Source: Crystallibacter degradans
Lineage (GTDB): Bacteria; Actinomycetota; Actinomycetes; Actinomycetales; Micrococcaceae
Direction: 5' to 3'
Length of the DNA: 64,000 bases
Assembly: GCF_012952295.1 (NCBI RefSeq)
Contig: NZ_JABBCH010000002.1
Coordinates: 372,001 to 436,000, forward strand
Below, piece after piece: positions 25,204 to 34,178 of this stretch (position 1 is the first letter of the stretch; every line of letters begins with the position of its first letter). The translations under genes and the position numbers were made by a program. Below the pieces are notes generated by a model. The model made no database searches and was not told the DNA's origin. It worked only from the letters and a program-made list of their open reading frames with translations.

Positions 25204-25872
25204 TCACACGCTGTTCGCGTGACGTGCCGATTCATCCGTTCCAATGCGGTGGCGTTGGTCGGCCTTGGACAAGTAATGCTGAAGTACGACGGCGTCGCGG
25301 CCGGCGTCTGCGCAGCTCACGTTCTCGAGGACGCAGGTAGACAACGACGTGCCTGCATGCACCGTGCGGTAGGACGATGCCGGCCCATCCAGCCGGAGGT
25401 TCAGCCGCTGTTTGCGGCCGGTTCTCTCGAGACCTGCCTCTTGGAGGCCCGACCAGGGAACCATGAACCGGTCACGAATGTTGTGCACCACCACGTGGTC
25501 GGGCGTGAGCGTCATCGACGCATGGAACTTGCCTAGGCTCTGCCGTTCCTGGCGCACGATGAGTACAGATGAGAGTGCCAAGCCGATGCCCAGGACGAAC
25601 GCCACAGGCCGCGGCATGTTCCCTCGGCTGCCTGGCGAACTGGTCTCCGGAGCGCCGATGGCCATGAGGTATCCGCTGTATATCGCCACGCCGCCACCGA
25701 GTAGCACCACGAAGATGCAGATGGCGATCATGACACCCGGCAGCCGGCTGGAAGGAGCCGGATCGCTGGGATGCCGATCAGCCAGGACCAATGCGTCCCC
25801 GGTTGCGTGCCATCCCTGGGTCTGTCGCTTCGAGAACACTCCTACAGCGTATCGAGGTTCATCTGCCGTCAC
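25204..25872 (-). CDS. Membrane protein with two transmembrane segments, unknown function
   Basis: 222 residues. Hydrophobic segments at about 46-70 (MIAICIFVVLLGGGVAIYSG) and 88-106 (RPVAFVLGIGLALSSVLIVR), then a soluble domain with alternating strands (ASMTLTPDHVVVHNIRDRFM) that resembles bacterial PH-like membrane proteins. The GTG start overlaps the end of the DHFR-like gene by 14 bases, so the two are probably cotranscribed. Exact role not recognisable. Confidence 0.65.
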   Translation of the reverse strand: MTADEPRYAVGVFSKRQTQGWHATGDALVLADRHPSDPAPSSRLPGVMIAICIFVVLLGGGVAIYSGYLMAIGAPETSSPGSRGNMPRPVAFVLGIGLALSSVLIVRQERQSLGKFHASMTLTPDHVVVHNIRDRFMVPWSGLQEAGLERTGRKQRLNLRLDGPASSYRTVHAGTSLSTCVLENVSCADAGRDAVVLQHYLSKADQRHRIGTDESARHANSV

Positions 25873-26515
25873 GGACTAGCGTGATGTGGGCTGCCGACGC
25901 CGAACTGGCGATGTCCGCGCGCCGGTAGTGCTGTATCTGATCGCCAAGATCGGTGAGCAGCCGTTCGCCCGAACCGAGCAGGATTGGCACAATGCTGAGC
26001 TGCAGTTCGTCGACGAGCCCGGCCTGCAGGTACTGCCGGATAGTCGACACTCCACCGCCGAGCTTCACATCGAGGCCACCGGCGGCGTCGATCGCCTGCT
26101 CGCGGGCGGCGTGGATTCCGCCGCTGACGAAGTGGAAAGTGGTTCGACCCTCCATCTCAAGCGGGGCGCGTTCGTGATGGGTGAGGACGAACACGGGGTG
26201 GTGGAAGGGCGGATTATCGCCCCACCAGCCGGTCCAGTCGTCACTGTTCTCCCACCGACCCCGGACGGGTCCGAACATGTTCCGGCCCATGATGGTGGCC
26301 CCGATGCCGGCGTCCGAGCGGTCGGCAATGTCGTTATCGACACCCGTTTCGCCGTCGTCGCCCATGCCGTGTTTGCTCCGGAAGGCCCGGGTGGGCAACA
26401 CCCACTCATGCAGACGTTCGCCACCCACACCAAGCGGGTTCTCCGCGCTCTGATCCGGCCCGGCACCGTAGCCGTCGAGGGATATGCAGAAAGGAGCTAC
26501 GCGCAGCTTCGCCAT
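25859..26515 (-). CDS. Dihydrofolate-reductase-fold protein (RibD C-terminal-like)
   Basis: 218 residues of the RibD_C/DHFR-like family: FCISLDGYGAGPDQS at the start, ATIMGRNMFGPVRG, FVLTHHERAP and GGGVSTIRQYLQAGLVDELQ near the end. These are standalone reductases of unknown substrate, common in actinobacteria. Two adjacent ATG codons occur (26518, 26515); AAGGA spacing favours the second. A fragment of a related gene lies at 27687-27736. Confidence 0.88.
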   Translation of the reverse strand: MAKLRVAPFCISLDGYGAGPDQSAENPLGVGGERLHEWVLPTRAFRSKHGMGDDGETGVDNDIADRSDAGIGATIMGRNMFGPVRGRWENSDDWTGWWGDNPPFHHPVFVLTHHERAPLEMEGRTTFHFVSGGIHAAREQAIDAAGGLDVKLGGGVSTIRQYLQAGLVDELQLSIVPILLGSGERLLTDLGDQIQHYRRADIASSASAAHITLVRDGR

Positions 26516-26539
26516 CATGTTTCCTTCGTTGCCAGCCCG

Positions 26540-26812
26540 TTACTCGGTCGCTTCGGACTCCGGGGTCTCTTCGAGGTAGCGCTCGCCGTGGCCGGCATCG
26601 CGCACGGTGAATTTCTCTTCCATGTACTCCATTGCCGCGGCATCAACGGGACCCGGAGGCGTGACGGGGTCATCCGTGTTGGTGCGGTCCGCATCGCCGT
26701 AGACCTGGGCGAGGCCCTTTGCATCCGGAGTGACTTCGCCGGGCGAAAGCACTTCTTCGTCCCGTGACACGCGGCCTGCGTCGTCCGAGTTCTCTTTCCG
26801 TTCCTGGCTCAT
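26540..26812 (-). CDS. Acidic hypothetical protein (90 aa)
   Basis: A good ribosome binding site (AAGGAG) precedes the ATG at 26812. The 90 residues are strongly acidic and low in hydrophobics, with PVTPPGPVDAAAMEYMEEKF in the middle; probably intrinsically disordered. No family recognised. It stands alone between the DHFR-like gene and an NAD(P)-binding protein. Confidence 0.65.
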   Translation of the reverse strand: MSQERKENSDDAGRVSRDEEVLSPGEVTPDAKGLAQVYGDADRTNTDDPVTPPGPVDAAAMEYMEEKFTVRDAGHGERYLEETPESEATE

Positions 26813-26943
26813 GGTTCTCCTTCGTTCAGGGCAGGTACGCCCGGTTCCAGCTAATCACTCCGGCGCCGGAAGTTGGAGAGAACAGGGTAAATTCCCAGCG
26901 AATTGGTTGTGGCGTTCCGGCGGCGGTCCTCCCCGCGGAAGGC

Positions 26944-27591
26944 CTAGGAGCGGTCGCGGACAGTGAACCGCTGCTTGTGATGGGCCGGGCGCTCGATCTC
27001 GTCGAGGATGGCCTCGGCCATAGTGCCCGACGTCGTGTGGGAGGTTCCGTCGTCGGCGACCAGGAGCTGGTCGATGCCCAGGACAACGCCCCGTGCCTCG
27101 CCCGGTTCGAAAGTGGCCGACGGGGAAACGCCGACCCAATCGACGTCGTCCACGGTGCGCAAGTACTCAAGTTCCTTGAGCTGGTTCTCGGGGATGGAGA
27201 CCCAGGCCTCAGCTCCCGGCACCTTGCGGATGTCCTCCACGAAGAGGTGTTTGCCCTCGCCCGTAGTCAGGCTGCCGGCGCCGAGGATAAAGACCAGACG
27301 CAGCGACTCATTGCCGTCCGCGTGTTTCACCAGTGCCCGGGCGAGGTCGACGTGCTGCTGGGCCTGGTCCGGAGTCGTGCCGACCGCATTAACAACGACG
27401 TCGAAGGCCTCCAGATCTTCGGCGGTCAGGTCGAAAGCATCGCGGGCCAGGACGGGGACGCCTCCGCCGAACAGCTCAGCGGCCCTCGCCGGATTCCGGA
27501 CGATGGCGGTGGTCTCATGGTCGCGCGAGAGGGCCTCCATGACGACGGCGCGCCCCGCCTTGCCCGTTGCTCCGATGATGCCGATCTTCAT
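26944..27591 (-). CDS. NAD(P)-binding NmrA-like epimerase/reductase
   Basis: 215 residues. The Rossmann motif MKIGIIGATGKAGRAVVMEA opens the protein; AFDVVVNAVGTTPDQAQQ and LRLVFILGAGSLTTGEGKHL follow as in NAD(P)H-binding YwnB/NmrA-like proteins, with a closing ERPAHHKQRFTVRDRS. No full SDR catalytic Tyr-Lys is seen, which is normal for this group. The ATG at 27591 has AAGGATC upstream. Substrate unknown. Confidence 0.85.
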   Translation of the reverse strand: MKIGIIGATGKAGRAVVMEALSRDHETTAIVRNPARAAELFGGGVPVLARDAFDLTAEDLEAFDVVVNAVGTTPDQAQQHVDLARALVKHADGNESLRLVFILGAGSLTTGEGKHLFVEDIRKVPGAEAWVSIPENQLKELEYLRTVDDVDWVGVSPSATFEPGEARGVVLGIDQLLVADDGTSHTTSGTMAEAILDEIERPAHHKQRFTVRDRS

Positions 27592-27686
27592 GAATGATCC
27601 TTCCCCTGTTGCCTGCCAAGCAGCGGCCCACATTCTAAATTGTGCCGCGCCGTCGCCTAACGTCACGTTCTGTCCCCAACATACTC

Positions 27687-27736
27687 CTGCAGGTACTGCC
27701 CGATGGTTGGCACCCCACCGGCGAGCTTAACGTCCG
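27687..27736 (-). pseudogene. Fragment of a DHFR-like (RibD_C) gene
   Basis: The minus strand reads DVKLAGGVPTIGQYLQ, clearly related to DVKLGGGVSTIRQYLQ of the intact gene at 25859-26515 but not a recent copy. It runs out of frame on both sides, so only about 17 codons of a lost paralogue remain. Confidence 0.6.
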
Positions 27737-27756
27737 GTCGTAGCCCGTACCTAGCC

Positions 27757-27858
27757 AAGGCGGACCTGCTGGAATTTCCACAGGCCGACCCTGGGCTCGA
27801 GGACGACCGGGAGCAGCTGGCCGGCGACTCAACCGATGACCTTGGCAAAATTCTTTGA
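27757..27858 (+). pseudogene. Possible 3' coding remnant, family unknown
   Basis: The frame reads KADLLEFPQADPGLEDDREQ and ends LAGDSTDDLGKIL before TGA at 27856-27858. Its composition is that of a real coding frame with an acidic C-terminus, but there is no start or upstream body. I cannot name the family. Confidence 0.3.
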
Positions 27859-28163
27859 TCGGCAGGTCGGCGCTGCGGTATCGGCTGGCGGCGGCCGCCG
27901 TCGTTCTTTGCGCTTTGGTTTTGGCGTTTAGCGGTCGCGGCAGGGCTGGAGTGAGGAAGCCCGTAGGTTTCGCGCAGGACGGCGGTGTTGGGCTCTGGCG
28001 TGCGGTGATAAAGTCAGAGACAAGTATGCCGTCCCGCAGTTGTTGCTGTGGGGCAGGCCGCCGATCCGTCGCAGGGCGTCTCGGCCCCGGAATTTCACTG
28101 CCGGTAAGCCGGCTTGGGGCGTTGCCGTCCCGCCATTGCAGAATCACATAGAGATCGGATCCC

Positions 28164-29858
28164 ATGACTAGGACTTCACGCCACTCCGCACCCGCTGGGC
28201 CGCAGACACCCCCCAAGCTGGACAAGGGTGCCATGCGCATCGTGTCACTGGGCGGGCTGGAGGAGATCGGCCGCAACATGACCGTGTTCGAATTCGGCGG
28301 CAAGCTGCTGATTGTCGACTGCGGCGTACTGTTCCCCGAGGAGCACCACCCGGGCGTGGACCTGATCCTGCCCGACTTCTCCTACCTGCGCGACCGGCTG
28401 AACGACATTGTCGGCATTGTGCTGACCCACGGGCACGAGGACCACATCGGCGGTGTGCCGTACCTGCTGAAGGAACGCTCGGACATCCCCCTGATCTCCG
28501 CGAAGCTGACGCTGGCGTTCATCAAGACCAAGCTGCAGGAACACCGCATCACCGCCAAGACCGTGCAGGTCAAGGAGGGCGACCGGAAGAAGTTCGGGCC
28601 GTTCGACCTGGAGTTCCTGGCCGTGAACCACTCCATCCCGGACGGCATGGCCGTGGCCATCCGCACCGGCGCCGGACTGGTGCTGGCGACGGGTGACTTC
28701 AAGATGGACCAGTTCCCGCTGGACGGCCGGATCACCGACCTTGCCGGTTTCGCGCGGTTGGGCGAGGAGGGCGTGGACCTGTTCCTGCCTGACTCGACGA
28801 ACGCCGACGTGCCCGGTTTCCAGATCTCCGAGCAGGATCTGGCTCCGGCGATCGACGAAGTGTTCCGCACCGCTCCGCGCCGGATCATCGTCTCCAGCTT
28901 CGCGAGCCACATCCACCGCATCCAGCAGGTTATCGACGCCGCCCACCTGTACGGGCGGAAGGTGGCCTTTGTGGGCCGCTCGATGGTCCGCAACATGAAG
29001 ACTGCCCGGGAGTTGGGCTACCTGAACGTGCCGCGCGGCATGCTGGTGGACTTCAAGGAACTGGACAAGATGGCTCCCACGAAGGCCGTGCTGATCTGCA
29101 CCGGCTCGCAGGGCGAACCGATGGCGGCGCTGGCACGCATGGCGAGCCAGGACCACATGATCGACTTGACCGAGGGCGACACCGTCCTGCTGGCCAGCTC
29201 GTTGATCCCGGGCAACGAGACCTCCATCTACCGGCTGATCAACGACCTGACGAAGCTCGGCGCCAACGTGGTGCACAAGGGCAACGCGAAGGTCCACGTT
29301 TCCGGCCACGCCAGCGCCGGCGAGCTGGTCTACTGCTACAACCTGGTGCGCCCGCGCAACGTGATGCCGGTGCACGGCGAGCATCGCCACCTCAAGGCCA
29401 ACGCCGAACTGGCCGTCCGCACGGGTGTGGACCCGAAGCGCGCGCTGGTGGTCGAGGACGGCACGACGATTGACCTCAAGGACGGCGTGGCCCGCGTGTC
29501 CGGCCAGGTCAAGGCGGACTACGTGTACGTGGAGAACATGATTGCGGGAGCCGCTACCGAGGAGTCCCTGCAGGACCGCATCCGGTTGGCCGAAGACGGC
29601 GCGGTGACCGTGCTGGCGATCGTCAATCCGGATTCCGGGAAGCTGGAGGAGGACCCCGAGTTCTTCCCCGTCGGCTTCGCGCCTGCGGCAGGCGAGCTGG
29701 AGAAGGCCACCGGCATCGTCGAGAAGACGCTGGCCGGGCTCAAGGGCGACAGGACCGGCCCGGATGCCGAGAAGGCGATTGCTGAGGCGCTGGTGCGCTG
29801 GTCCGACCGCCAGCTGCGGCGCAAGCCCGTGGTCACCGTGGTGATCGTCGAGGCCTGA
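28164..29858 (+). CDS. rnj: Ribonuclease J
   Basis: 564 residues. The metallo-beta-lactamase motif HGHEDHIGGVPYLL and the beta-CASP features (GDFKMDQFPLDGR, FVGRSMVRNMKTARELGYLN, GSQGEPMAALARM, VHVSGHASAGELV, MPVHGEHRHLKANAELA) are complete, with both zinc sites intact. RNase J combines 5'-3' exonuclease and endonuclease activity and matures mRNA and rRNA. The ATG at 28164 has only a weak ribosome binding site. The expected dapA neighbour is absent and the upstream region holds gene fragments, so the locus seems to have been rearranged. Confidence 0.95.
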   Translation: MTRTSRHSAPAGPQTPPKLDKGAMRIVSLGGLEEIGRNMTVFEFGGKLLIVDCGVLFPEEHHPGVDLILPDFSYLRDRLNDIVGIVLTHGHEDHIGGVPYLLKERSDIPLISAKLTLAFIKTKLQEHRITAKTVQVKEGDRKKFGPFDLEFLAVNHSIPDGMAVAIRTGAGLVLATGDFKMDQFPLDGRITDLAGFARLGEEGVDLFLPDSTNADVPGFQISEQDLAPAIDEVFRTAPRRIIVSSFASHIHRIQQVIDAAHLYGRKVAFVGRSMVRNMKTARELGYLNVPRGMLVDFKELDKMAPTKAVLICTGSQGEPMAALARMASQDHMIDLTEGDTVLLASSLIPGNETSIYRLINDLTKLGANVVHKGNAKVHVSGHASAGELVYCYNLVRPRNVMPVHGEHRHLKANAELAVRTGVDPKRALVVEDGTTIDLKDGVARVSGQVKADYVYVENMIAGAATEESLQDRIRLAEDGAVTVLAIVNPDSGKLEEDPEFFPVGFAPAAGELEKATGIVEKTLAGLKGDRTGPDAEKAIAEALVRWSDRQLRRKPVVTVVIVEA

Positions 29859-29878
29859 TTTGGCTTGAACACGTGAAA

Positions 29879-29909
29879 ACGCCCGGCCGGGTAACCTTGG
29901 CCGGGCGTT
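29879..29909. terminator. Intrinsic terminator between rnj and the MFS gene
   Basis: AACGCCCGGCC (29879-29889) pairs perfectly with GGCCGGGCGTT (29899-29909), flanked by an A-run on the left and TTTT on the right. It is therefore bidirectional and ends both convergent transcripts. Confidence 0.9.
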
Positions 29910-29967
29910 TTCTGCTTGGCGGGCTGTTTGGAACGTCAGATCGTAAGCGCCGTCAGACTGACGCCTG

Positions 29968-31281
29968 TCAGCGCCGTTCCGACAGCCGCACCGCCAGCAG
30001 CCCGCCGACGGCGAAAGCCAGGGTCGCGGCGAGGACCAGGAACAGCGGTGCGGACCAGCCGCCGGTGACCGAGTTCAGCCAGCCGGCCAGGGGCGGGGCG
30101 CACGTAGCCGCCAGATACCCGCCTGACTGGATGCGGGCAGAGGCCGAGGCTGCCTCTTTGTCGCTTCGGGCGATGCGCGGGATGAGGGAAAAGATTGCGG
30201 TGAAGCCGCCGCCCTGGGCAATGCCGCCGATGATCGACCAGAGTACGTAGGCCTCCGGCGCGATGAGCAGTCCGATCGGCAGCGTGATCCAGCAGAGCCC
30301 GATCACCGCGACCGGAATCCAGGTGCGGGCCCGCGCGGCCAGCAGCGGCACGCCGAACGCGCCCGCGATAGCGGCGACTTGGAACAGCGAGGCCGTGGCA
30401 CCTGACGCCGCGAGGCCCAGTCCCCGCGTCTCGGACAGCAACAGCGGCAGCCACGCGGTGGTGGCATAGTAGGCGGCGGACTGACCGCAGAACGCCAGGA
30501 TCAGCAGGCCGACAATCCGCCGGTTGTGGTTCCCAGCCATCGCCGCCCCGGGGCCGTCCGAAGCGGGTTCCGCCGTCGTTCGCTTGGTTTGCGTCCCCGC
30601 GGGAACGGACTTTGCGGCGGCCGCACGGGTGCCGAGCTGATGCCGTCCCCACACCAGCCAGTAGGCCAGACCCGCCGCGATGACCACGCCCCACGAAGCG
30701 ATCGCCCACCGCCAGCCGAAGAGTGCCGCGAGCGGCGCCGTACCGAGCAGCGTGGCCATCGAGCCGACATTCATCGCTGCCGAATATGCACCGGTGACCG
30801 TGGAGACGTGCCGCCACGACACGTCGCGCCGGATGATGACCGGCACAACGATATTGCCCAGCGTCATGGAGATGCCGATGAGCGCGGTCCCCGCCAGTAC
30901 GACGACGGCGGGGCCGGCCGAGCGGATGATCGTTCCGGCAAGCACGCCGGCCAGGCACAGGACGACCGTTGCCTCCGGGCCGAAGCGGCGGATGGTGCGG
31001 GTGGCCAGCGGGGTGGCCAGGGCGAAGAGCAGCACCGGAAGCCCGGTGAGCAGGCCGGCGCCGATGGCGTTGAGGCCGGTGCCGGCCTGGATCTCGCCAA
31101 TCACCGCCGTCGGGGCGATGATCGGGGCGCGCAGGCTCAGGGCCAGGACCACAATCCCGGTGATCACCCAGGGCAGGGCGGGGCGGGCGGCTGATGGGCG
31201 GTGCGTAGGAGTCTCCTTGGCGTTGGTGGGGCGTCGGTGCCGCGGGCGGAGCTGTCCGGGTCCAACAAAACCATATGCCAC
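29968..31281 (-). CDS. MFS transporter, CynX/NimT family
   Basis: 437 residues with about twelve membrane segments. LRAPIIAPTAVIGEIQAGTG and LTGLPVLLFALATPLATRTI are typical of CynX/NimT proteins (cyanate or nitroimidazole transport relatives). The annotated GTG at 31281 gives a 40-residue polar N-terminus without a ribosome binding site, so the true start may be further in. Divergent from an AraC regulator with 52 bases between, which suggests regulation by it. Confidence 0.83.
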   Translation of the reverse strand: MAYGFVGPGQLRPRHRRPTNAKETPTHRPSAARPALPWVITGIVVLALSLRAPIIAPTAVIGEIQAGTGLNAIGAGLLTGLPVLLFALATPLATRTIRRFGPEATVVLCLAGVLAGTIIRSAGPAVVVLAGTALIGISMTLGNIVVPVIIRRDVSWRHVSTVTGAYSAAMNVGSMATLLGTAPLAALFGWRWAIASWGVVIAAGLAYWLVWGRHQLGTRAAAAKSVPAGTQTKRTTAEPASDGPGAAMAGNHNRRIVGLLILAFCGQSAAYYATTAWLPLLLSETRGLGLAASGATASLFQVAAIAGAFGVPLLAARARTWIPVAVIGLCWITLPIGLLIAPEAYVLWSIIGGIAQGGGFTAIFSLIPRIARSDKEAASASARIQSGGYLAATCAPPLAGWLNSVTGGWSAPLFLVLAATLAFAVGGLLAVRLSERR

Positions 31282-31333
31282 GTGGGGCCGGGAACGTCTT
31301 CCCTGCCGCCGCGGGTGGCGCTAGCCTCAAACT

Positions 31334-31774
31334 GTGACCCCTGATGAACTGGCCAACCTGGCGCATCTGCGCCGTGCGCGGGATCTGATCGACCGGGACT
31401 ACGCGCGGCCGCTCGATGTGCCGACGATGGCGGCCAGGGCGCTGATGTCGCCGGCCCATTTTTCCCGCCGGTTCAAGGCCGCGTACGGCGAGACTCCCTA
31501 CAACTACCTGATGACCCGGCGGATCGAGCGGGCCATGGCGCTGCTGCGCTCCGGCATGAGCGTCACCGATGCGTGCATGACGGTGGGGTGTACATCGCTG
31601 GGTTCGTTCAGTACGCGCTTCACCGAAATGGTGGGGGAGAGCCCGAGCGCTTACCGGGGCCGCGAGCATGCCGCGATGGAGGCGATGCCGCAGTGCATCG
31701 CCAAACTGCTGACCAGGCCGCCGCGGTTCGGATCGAGCAGGATTGAAGAAGCGGCAACCTCAGCGCGGACGTAG
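31334..31774 (+). CDS. AraC-family regulator, DNA-binding domain only
   Basis: 146 residues containing just the double helix-turn-helix: LDVPTMAARALMSPAHFSRR and MSVTDACMTVGCTSLGSFST. No effector domain is fused. The GTG at 31334 lacks a Shine-Dalgarno; TAGCCT lies six bases before it, so the mRNA is probably leaderless. It is divergent from the CynX-type transporter and 9 bases from the VOC gene downstream. Confidence 0.87.
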   Translation: MTPDELANLAHLRRARDLIDRDYARPLDVPTMAARALMSPAHFSRRFKAAYGETPYNYLMTRRIERAMALLRSGMSVTDACMTVGCTSLGSFSTRFTEMVGESPSAYRGREHAAMEAMPQCIAKLLTRPPRFGSSRIEEAATSART

Positions 31775-31783
31775 CTTGGCTAC

Positions 31784-32188
31784 ATGACTATTTCACTGCA
31801 GTACTGCCAAATCACTGTCAACGATCCCGAAGAGTCCCTCCCGTTCTACCGGGACGGACTGGGACTGGAAGTCCGGAATGATGTGTCCGGCAATGGCTTC
31901 CGCTGGGTCACCCTCGGCAGCGCCTCGGAGCCCGCCGCCGAGATTGTGCTGTCCGCACCGCATGCCGGCCGCTCGCAGGCCGACGGCGACATCCTCCAGG
32001 AACTGCTGGTCAAGGGCGTCCTGCCGATCATCGTGTTCCGCACGGACAACCTGGACGCCGCCTTCGAGAAGCTGGTGGCTGCCGGGGCGGAGGTCCTGCA
32101 GGAGCCGATGGAGCAGCAGTGGGGGCCTCGCGACTGCGCGTTCCGGGACCCGTCGGGCAACACCGTGCGGATCACGCAAAACGCCTAA
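31784..32188 (+). CDS. VOC-family protein
   Basis: 134 residues forming one VOC module: LQYCQITVNDPEESLPFYRD at the start and CAFRDPSGNTVRITQ at the end with the metal-binding pattern. Often paired with a short AraC regulator, as here. The ATG at 31784 has no ribosome binding site; TAGCTT, overlapping the AraC stop codon, lies six bases upstream, so it may be transcribed separately and leaderless. Confidence 0.87.
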   Translation: MTISLQYCQITVNDPEESLPFYRDGLGLEVRNDVSGNGFRWVTLGSASEPAAEIVLSAPHAGRSQADGDILQELLVKGVLPIIVFRTDNLDAAFEKLVAAGAEVLQEPMEQQWGPRDCAFRDPSGNTVRITQNA

Positions 32189-32206
32189 CCTTCCCCTTCC
32201 GAGACC

Positions 32207-32235
32207 GGCGGCCGTCCACCTTAGGTGGGCGGCCG
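32207..32235. terminator. GC-rich hairpin between VOC and SDR genes
   Basis: GGCGGCCGTCCACC (32207-32220) pairs with a nearly matching arm ending at 32235, followed by GTCGTACTT. It lies 18 bases after the VOC stop and 20 bases beyond the stop of the convergent SDR gene and carries the GCCGTCGT word seen in other hairpins of the window. Confidence 0.65.
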
Positions 32236-32255
32236 CCGTCGTACTTGGCGCAAGG

Positions 32256-33089
32256 TCAGGCGGGGAGGCCGAGCATTTGGGCGCTGGCTTCCCAGTGCCG
32301 GCGGACGAGGTTGTCGTCGGCGGCCTGGGGATTCGTGCGGCTGATCCGGCGGCGGTCGCTGTAGTAGCGGCCGGATTCCCAGTCGGTGCCGGGCGTGCCG
32401 GTGCAGAAGTAGGCGAGGTTGGCACCGCCTTGCTCGGGCGAGATGAGGAAGCGGCTGAGCGCGGTCCGGTAGACATGGCGGAGGTAGCTGGTGGTATCCG
32501 CGGCGAAGTTGGTGGCGACGTTGCCGGGATGGAACGCGACCGCCGAGAGGCCCTGTGCGCTGTAGCGCTGATGCAGGCCGCGGGTGAAGAGGATGTTGGC
32601 GAGCTTGCTGTTGCCGTAGGCCTTGTTCGGCGTGAAACCGTTCCAGGTGTTCAGGTCGTCGATGTTGATCCGGCCGAAGAGCTTGGCCGCGACGCTTGAG
32701 GTGTTGACGATGCTGGCGCGGCTGTCGAGCAGGACATCGAGGAGCTCGTGCGTGAGCAGGAATGGCGCCAGGTGGTTGACCTGGAACGTCTTCTCGAATC
32801 CGTCGCTGGTGCGTTCGGGGCCGGCGAAGAGGCCGCCGGCGTTGTTGGCCAGGACATCGATGCGTGGGTACGCGGCCTTGAGGGTTTTCGCGAGGGTGCG
32901 GACCTGGTGGAGGTCTTGGAAGTCGGCGGTGAACCAGTCGGCGGCCAGCGGCTTGGCCACGCGTTCGGTCTTCTCCGGGGAGCGCCCCACGAGGACCACC
33001 TTATCGCCTTGGGCATGCAGGAGTCGGGCGGTGGCCGCGCCGATGCCGTCGCTCGCGCCGGTGATGACGATGGTCTTCGGTGCGGTCAC
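32256..33089 (-). CDS. Short-chain dehydrogenase/reductase, retinol-dehydrogenase-like
   Basis: 277 residues. The Rossmann motif is VITGASDGIGAATARLL, NNAG is present in LANNAGGLFAGPE, the catalytic Ser lies in VNTSSVAAK and the Tyr-x-x-x-Lys is KAYGNSKLAN. The C-terminal GRYYSDRR resembles the WW-domain oxidoreductase/retinol dehydrogenase group. The GTG at 33089 follows AAGGAGT. Substrate unknown; transcribed alone. Confidence 0.87.
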   Translation of the reverse strand: MTAPKTIVITGASDGIGAATARLLHAQGDKVVLVGRSPEKTERVAKPLAADWFTADFQDLHQVRTLAKTLKAAYPRIDVLANNAGGLFAGPERTSDGFEKTFQVNHLAPFLLTHELLDVLLDSRASIVNTSSVAAKLFGRINIDDLNTWNGFTPNKAYGNSKLANILFTRGLHQRYSAQGLSAVAFHPGNVATNFAADTTSYLRHVYRTALSRFLISPEQGGANLAYFCTGTPGTDWESGRYYSDRRRISRTNPQAADDNLVRRHWEASAQMLGLPA

Positions 33090-33142
33090 GTGCGTACTCC
33101 TTGGCAGAGGTTTCAGAAGTGGCAAGGACTTCTCTCCTTAAC

Positions 33143-33171
33143 CGTAAAGCCAAGCACCGCCGTCGTAATTC
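33143..33171. repeat. 29-bp direct repeat, left copy
   Basis: The 29 bases at 33143-33171 (beginning CGTAAAGCCAAGCACCGCC) are identical to 36552-36580. The two copies bracket the PfkB and GH65 genes. The inner part CGCCGTCGTAATT resembles one arm of several hairpins in this window. Confidence 0.9.
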
Positions 33172-33215
33172 GGGGCAGAATGAAGCCAGTAGCCGGAACC
33201 CGACAGGAGGCGCAG

Positions 33216-34169
33216 GTGGAGGATAGCGAACGCAAGGTAGTCGTGGTGGGACAGGTGGCGCGGGACCTCGTGTTGTCCATCGACGACCTGCCGGAAGAGG
33301 GCGGCTCGGCCACGGTTCGCGAGCGGCGGGAGATGCTGGGAGGCAAGGGCGCAAACCAAGGCGTTGCCTGCCGTCAGCTCGGCGCACGTGTGGAACTGGT
33401 CGGAGTTGTCGGGGATGATGCCGCAGGGCGGGAGGTTCTCGAGCAGGCCGTCGACGATGGGATTGGGGTCGCGGGTGTGGTGCGGCGCGCGGGCGCGCGG
33501 ACTGCGCTGCTGCTGGACCTCGTCGGGCCGCCGGGCGTCCGACGGCTGGTCGAGGACGTCGATGACCAGGTGCTGCTTCGCCCCGATGACGTGGAAGGGT
33601 GCCGGGAGTCGCTGCGCTCCGCCGACGCGGTCCTCGTCCAGCTCCAGCAACCGGGACCCGCCGTGGCGGCCGCGCTTGACGCGTGCGCGGAGGACGCACT
33701 GGTGGTCGCCGATGGGGCGCCGGCAGATGAGGATACCCGCCGGCGGGTGCTCTCGCGAGCGGATGTGGTGCGGGCCGACTCCGCCGAAATCCAGGCACTT
33801 GTCGGCTGGAAACCGGATGGCGAACAGGACGTGGTCCGTGCGGCACAGGAGCTTCTCAGCCAAGGTCCGCGCGTCGTCGCGCTGTCCGTTTCCGGCGGAG
33901 GCGATGTTATCGCCTGGCCCGACGGACACGTGGTCATGCCGCTGTTGGGCGAGGAACCCGTGGACCCGACCGGCGGCGGCGACTCCTTCGTTGCCGCGCT
34001 CACTATGGCACTGCTGGCCGGAGAAACACCCGAGCTTGCCGCATGGTGGGCCGCCGTGGCGGCGGCGGACGTTGTCCGAAGGCCTGGCGGCCGTCCGGAG
34101 CTTGACGCGGACCGGCTGCGCACCGAGGCGCGCCGTGCCTACGAGGAAGCTGCAGCCACGACGGGATAG
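33216..34169 (+). CDS. PfkB-family (ribokinase-like) sugar kinase
   Basis: 317 residues. The PfkB family signature 1 region is GGKGANQGVACRQLG and the C-terminal anion hole and catalytic Asp are in PVDPTGGGDSFVAALTMALL. The GTG at 33216 has AGGAGG five bases upstream. The next gene, a GH65 phosphorylase, starts 10 bases after its stop, so the kinase probably phosphorylates the sugar released by that enzyme, though the sugar cannot be named. Confidence 0.87.
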   Translation: MEDSERKVVVVGQVARDLVLSIDDLPEEGGSATVRERREMLGGKGANQGVACRQLGARVELVGVVGDDAAGREVLEQAVDDGIGVAGVVRRAGARTALLLDLVGPPGVRRLVEDVDDQVLLRPDDVEGCRESLRSADAVLVQLQQPGPAVAAALDACAEDALVVADGAPADEDTRRRVLSRADVVRADSAEIQALVGWKPDGEQDVVRAAQELLSQGPRVVALSVSGGGDVIAWPDGHVVMPLLGEEPVDPTGGGDSFVAALTMALLAGETPELAAWWAAVAAADVVRRPGGRPELDADRLRTEARRAYEEAAATTG

Positions 34170-34178
34170 CGTAGTTCC

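Larger units (their letters stand above)
27592..28163. other. 572-base gap holding gene debris, no intact gene
   Basis: Apart from a DHFR-like fragment (27687-27736) and a possible C-terminal coding remnant (27757-27858), nothing convincing is present. The usual actinobacterial neighbour of RNase J, a dapA gene, is missing upstream of 28164. No clear promoter or ribosome binding site for rnj could be identified. Confidence 0.5.

Noticed and set aside
28245-29390. 381-codon open frame opposite RNase J
   Set aside because: Antisense to a strongly conserved gene; composition is that of a mirrored frame.
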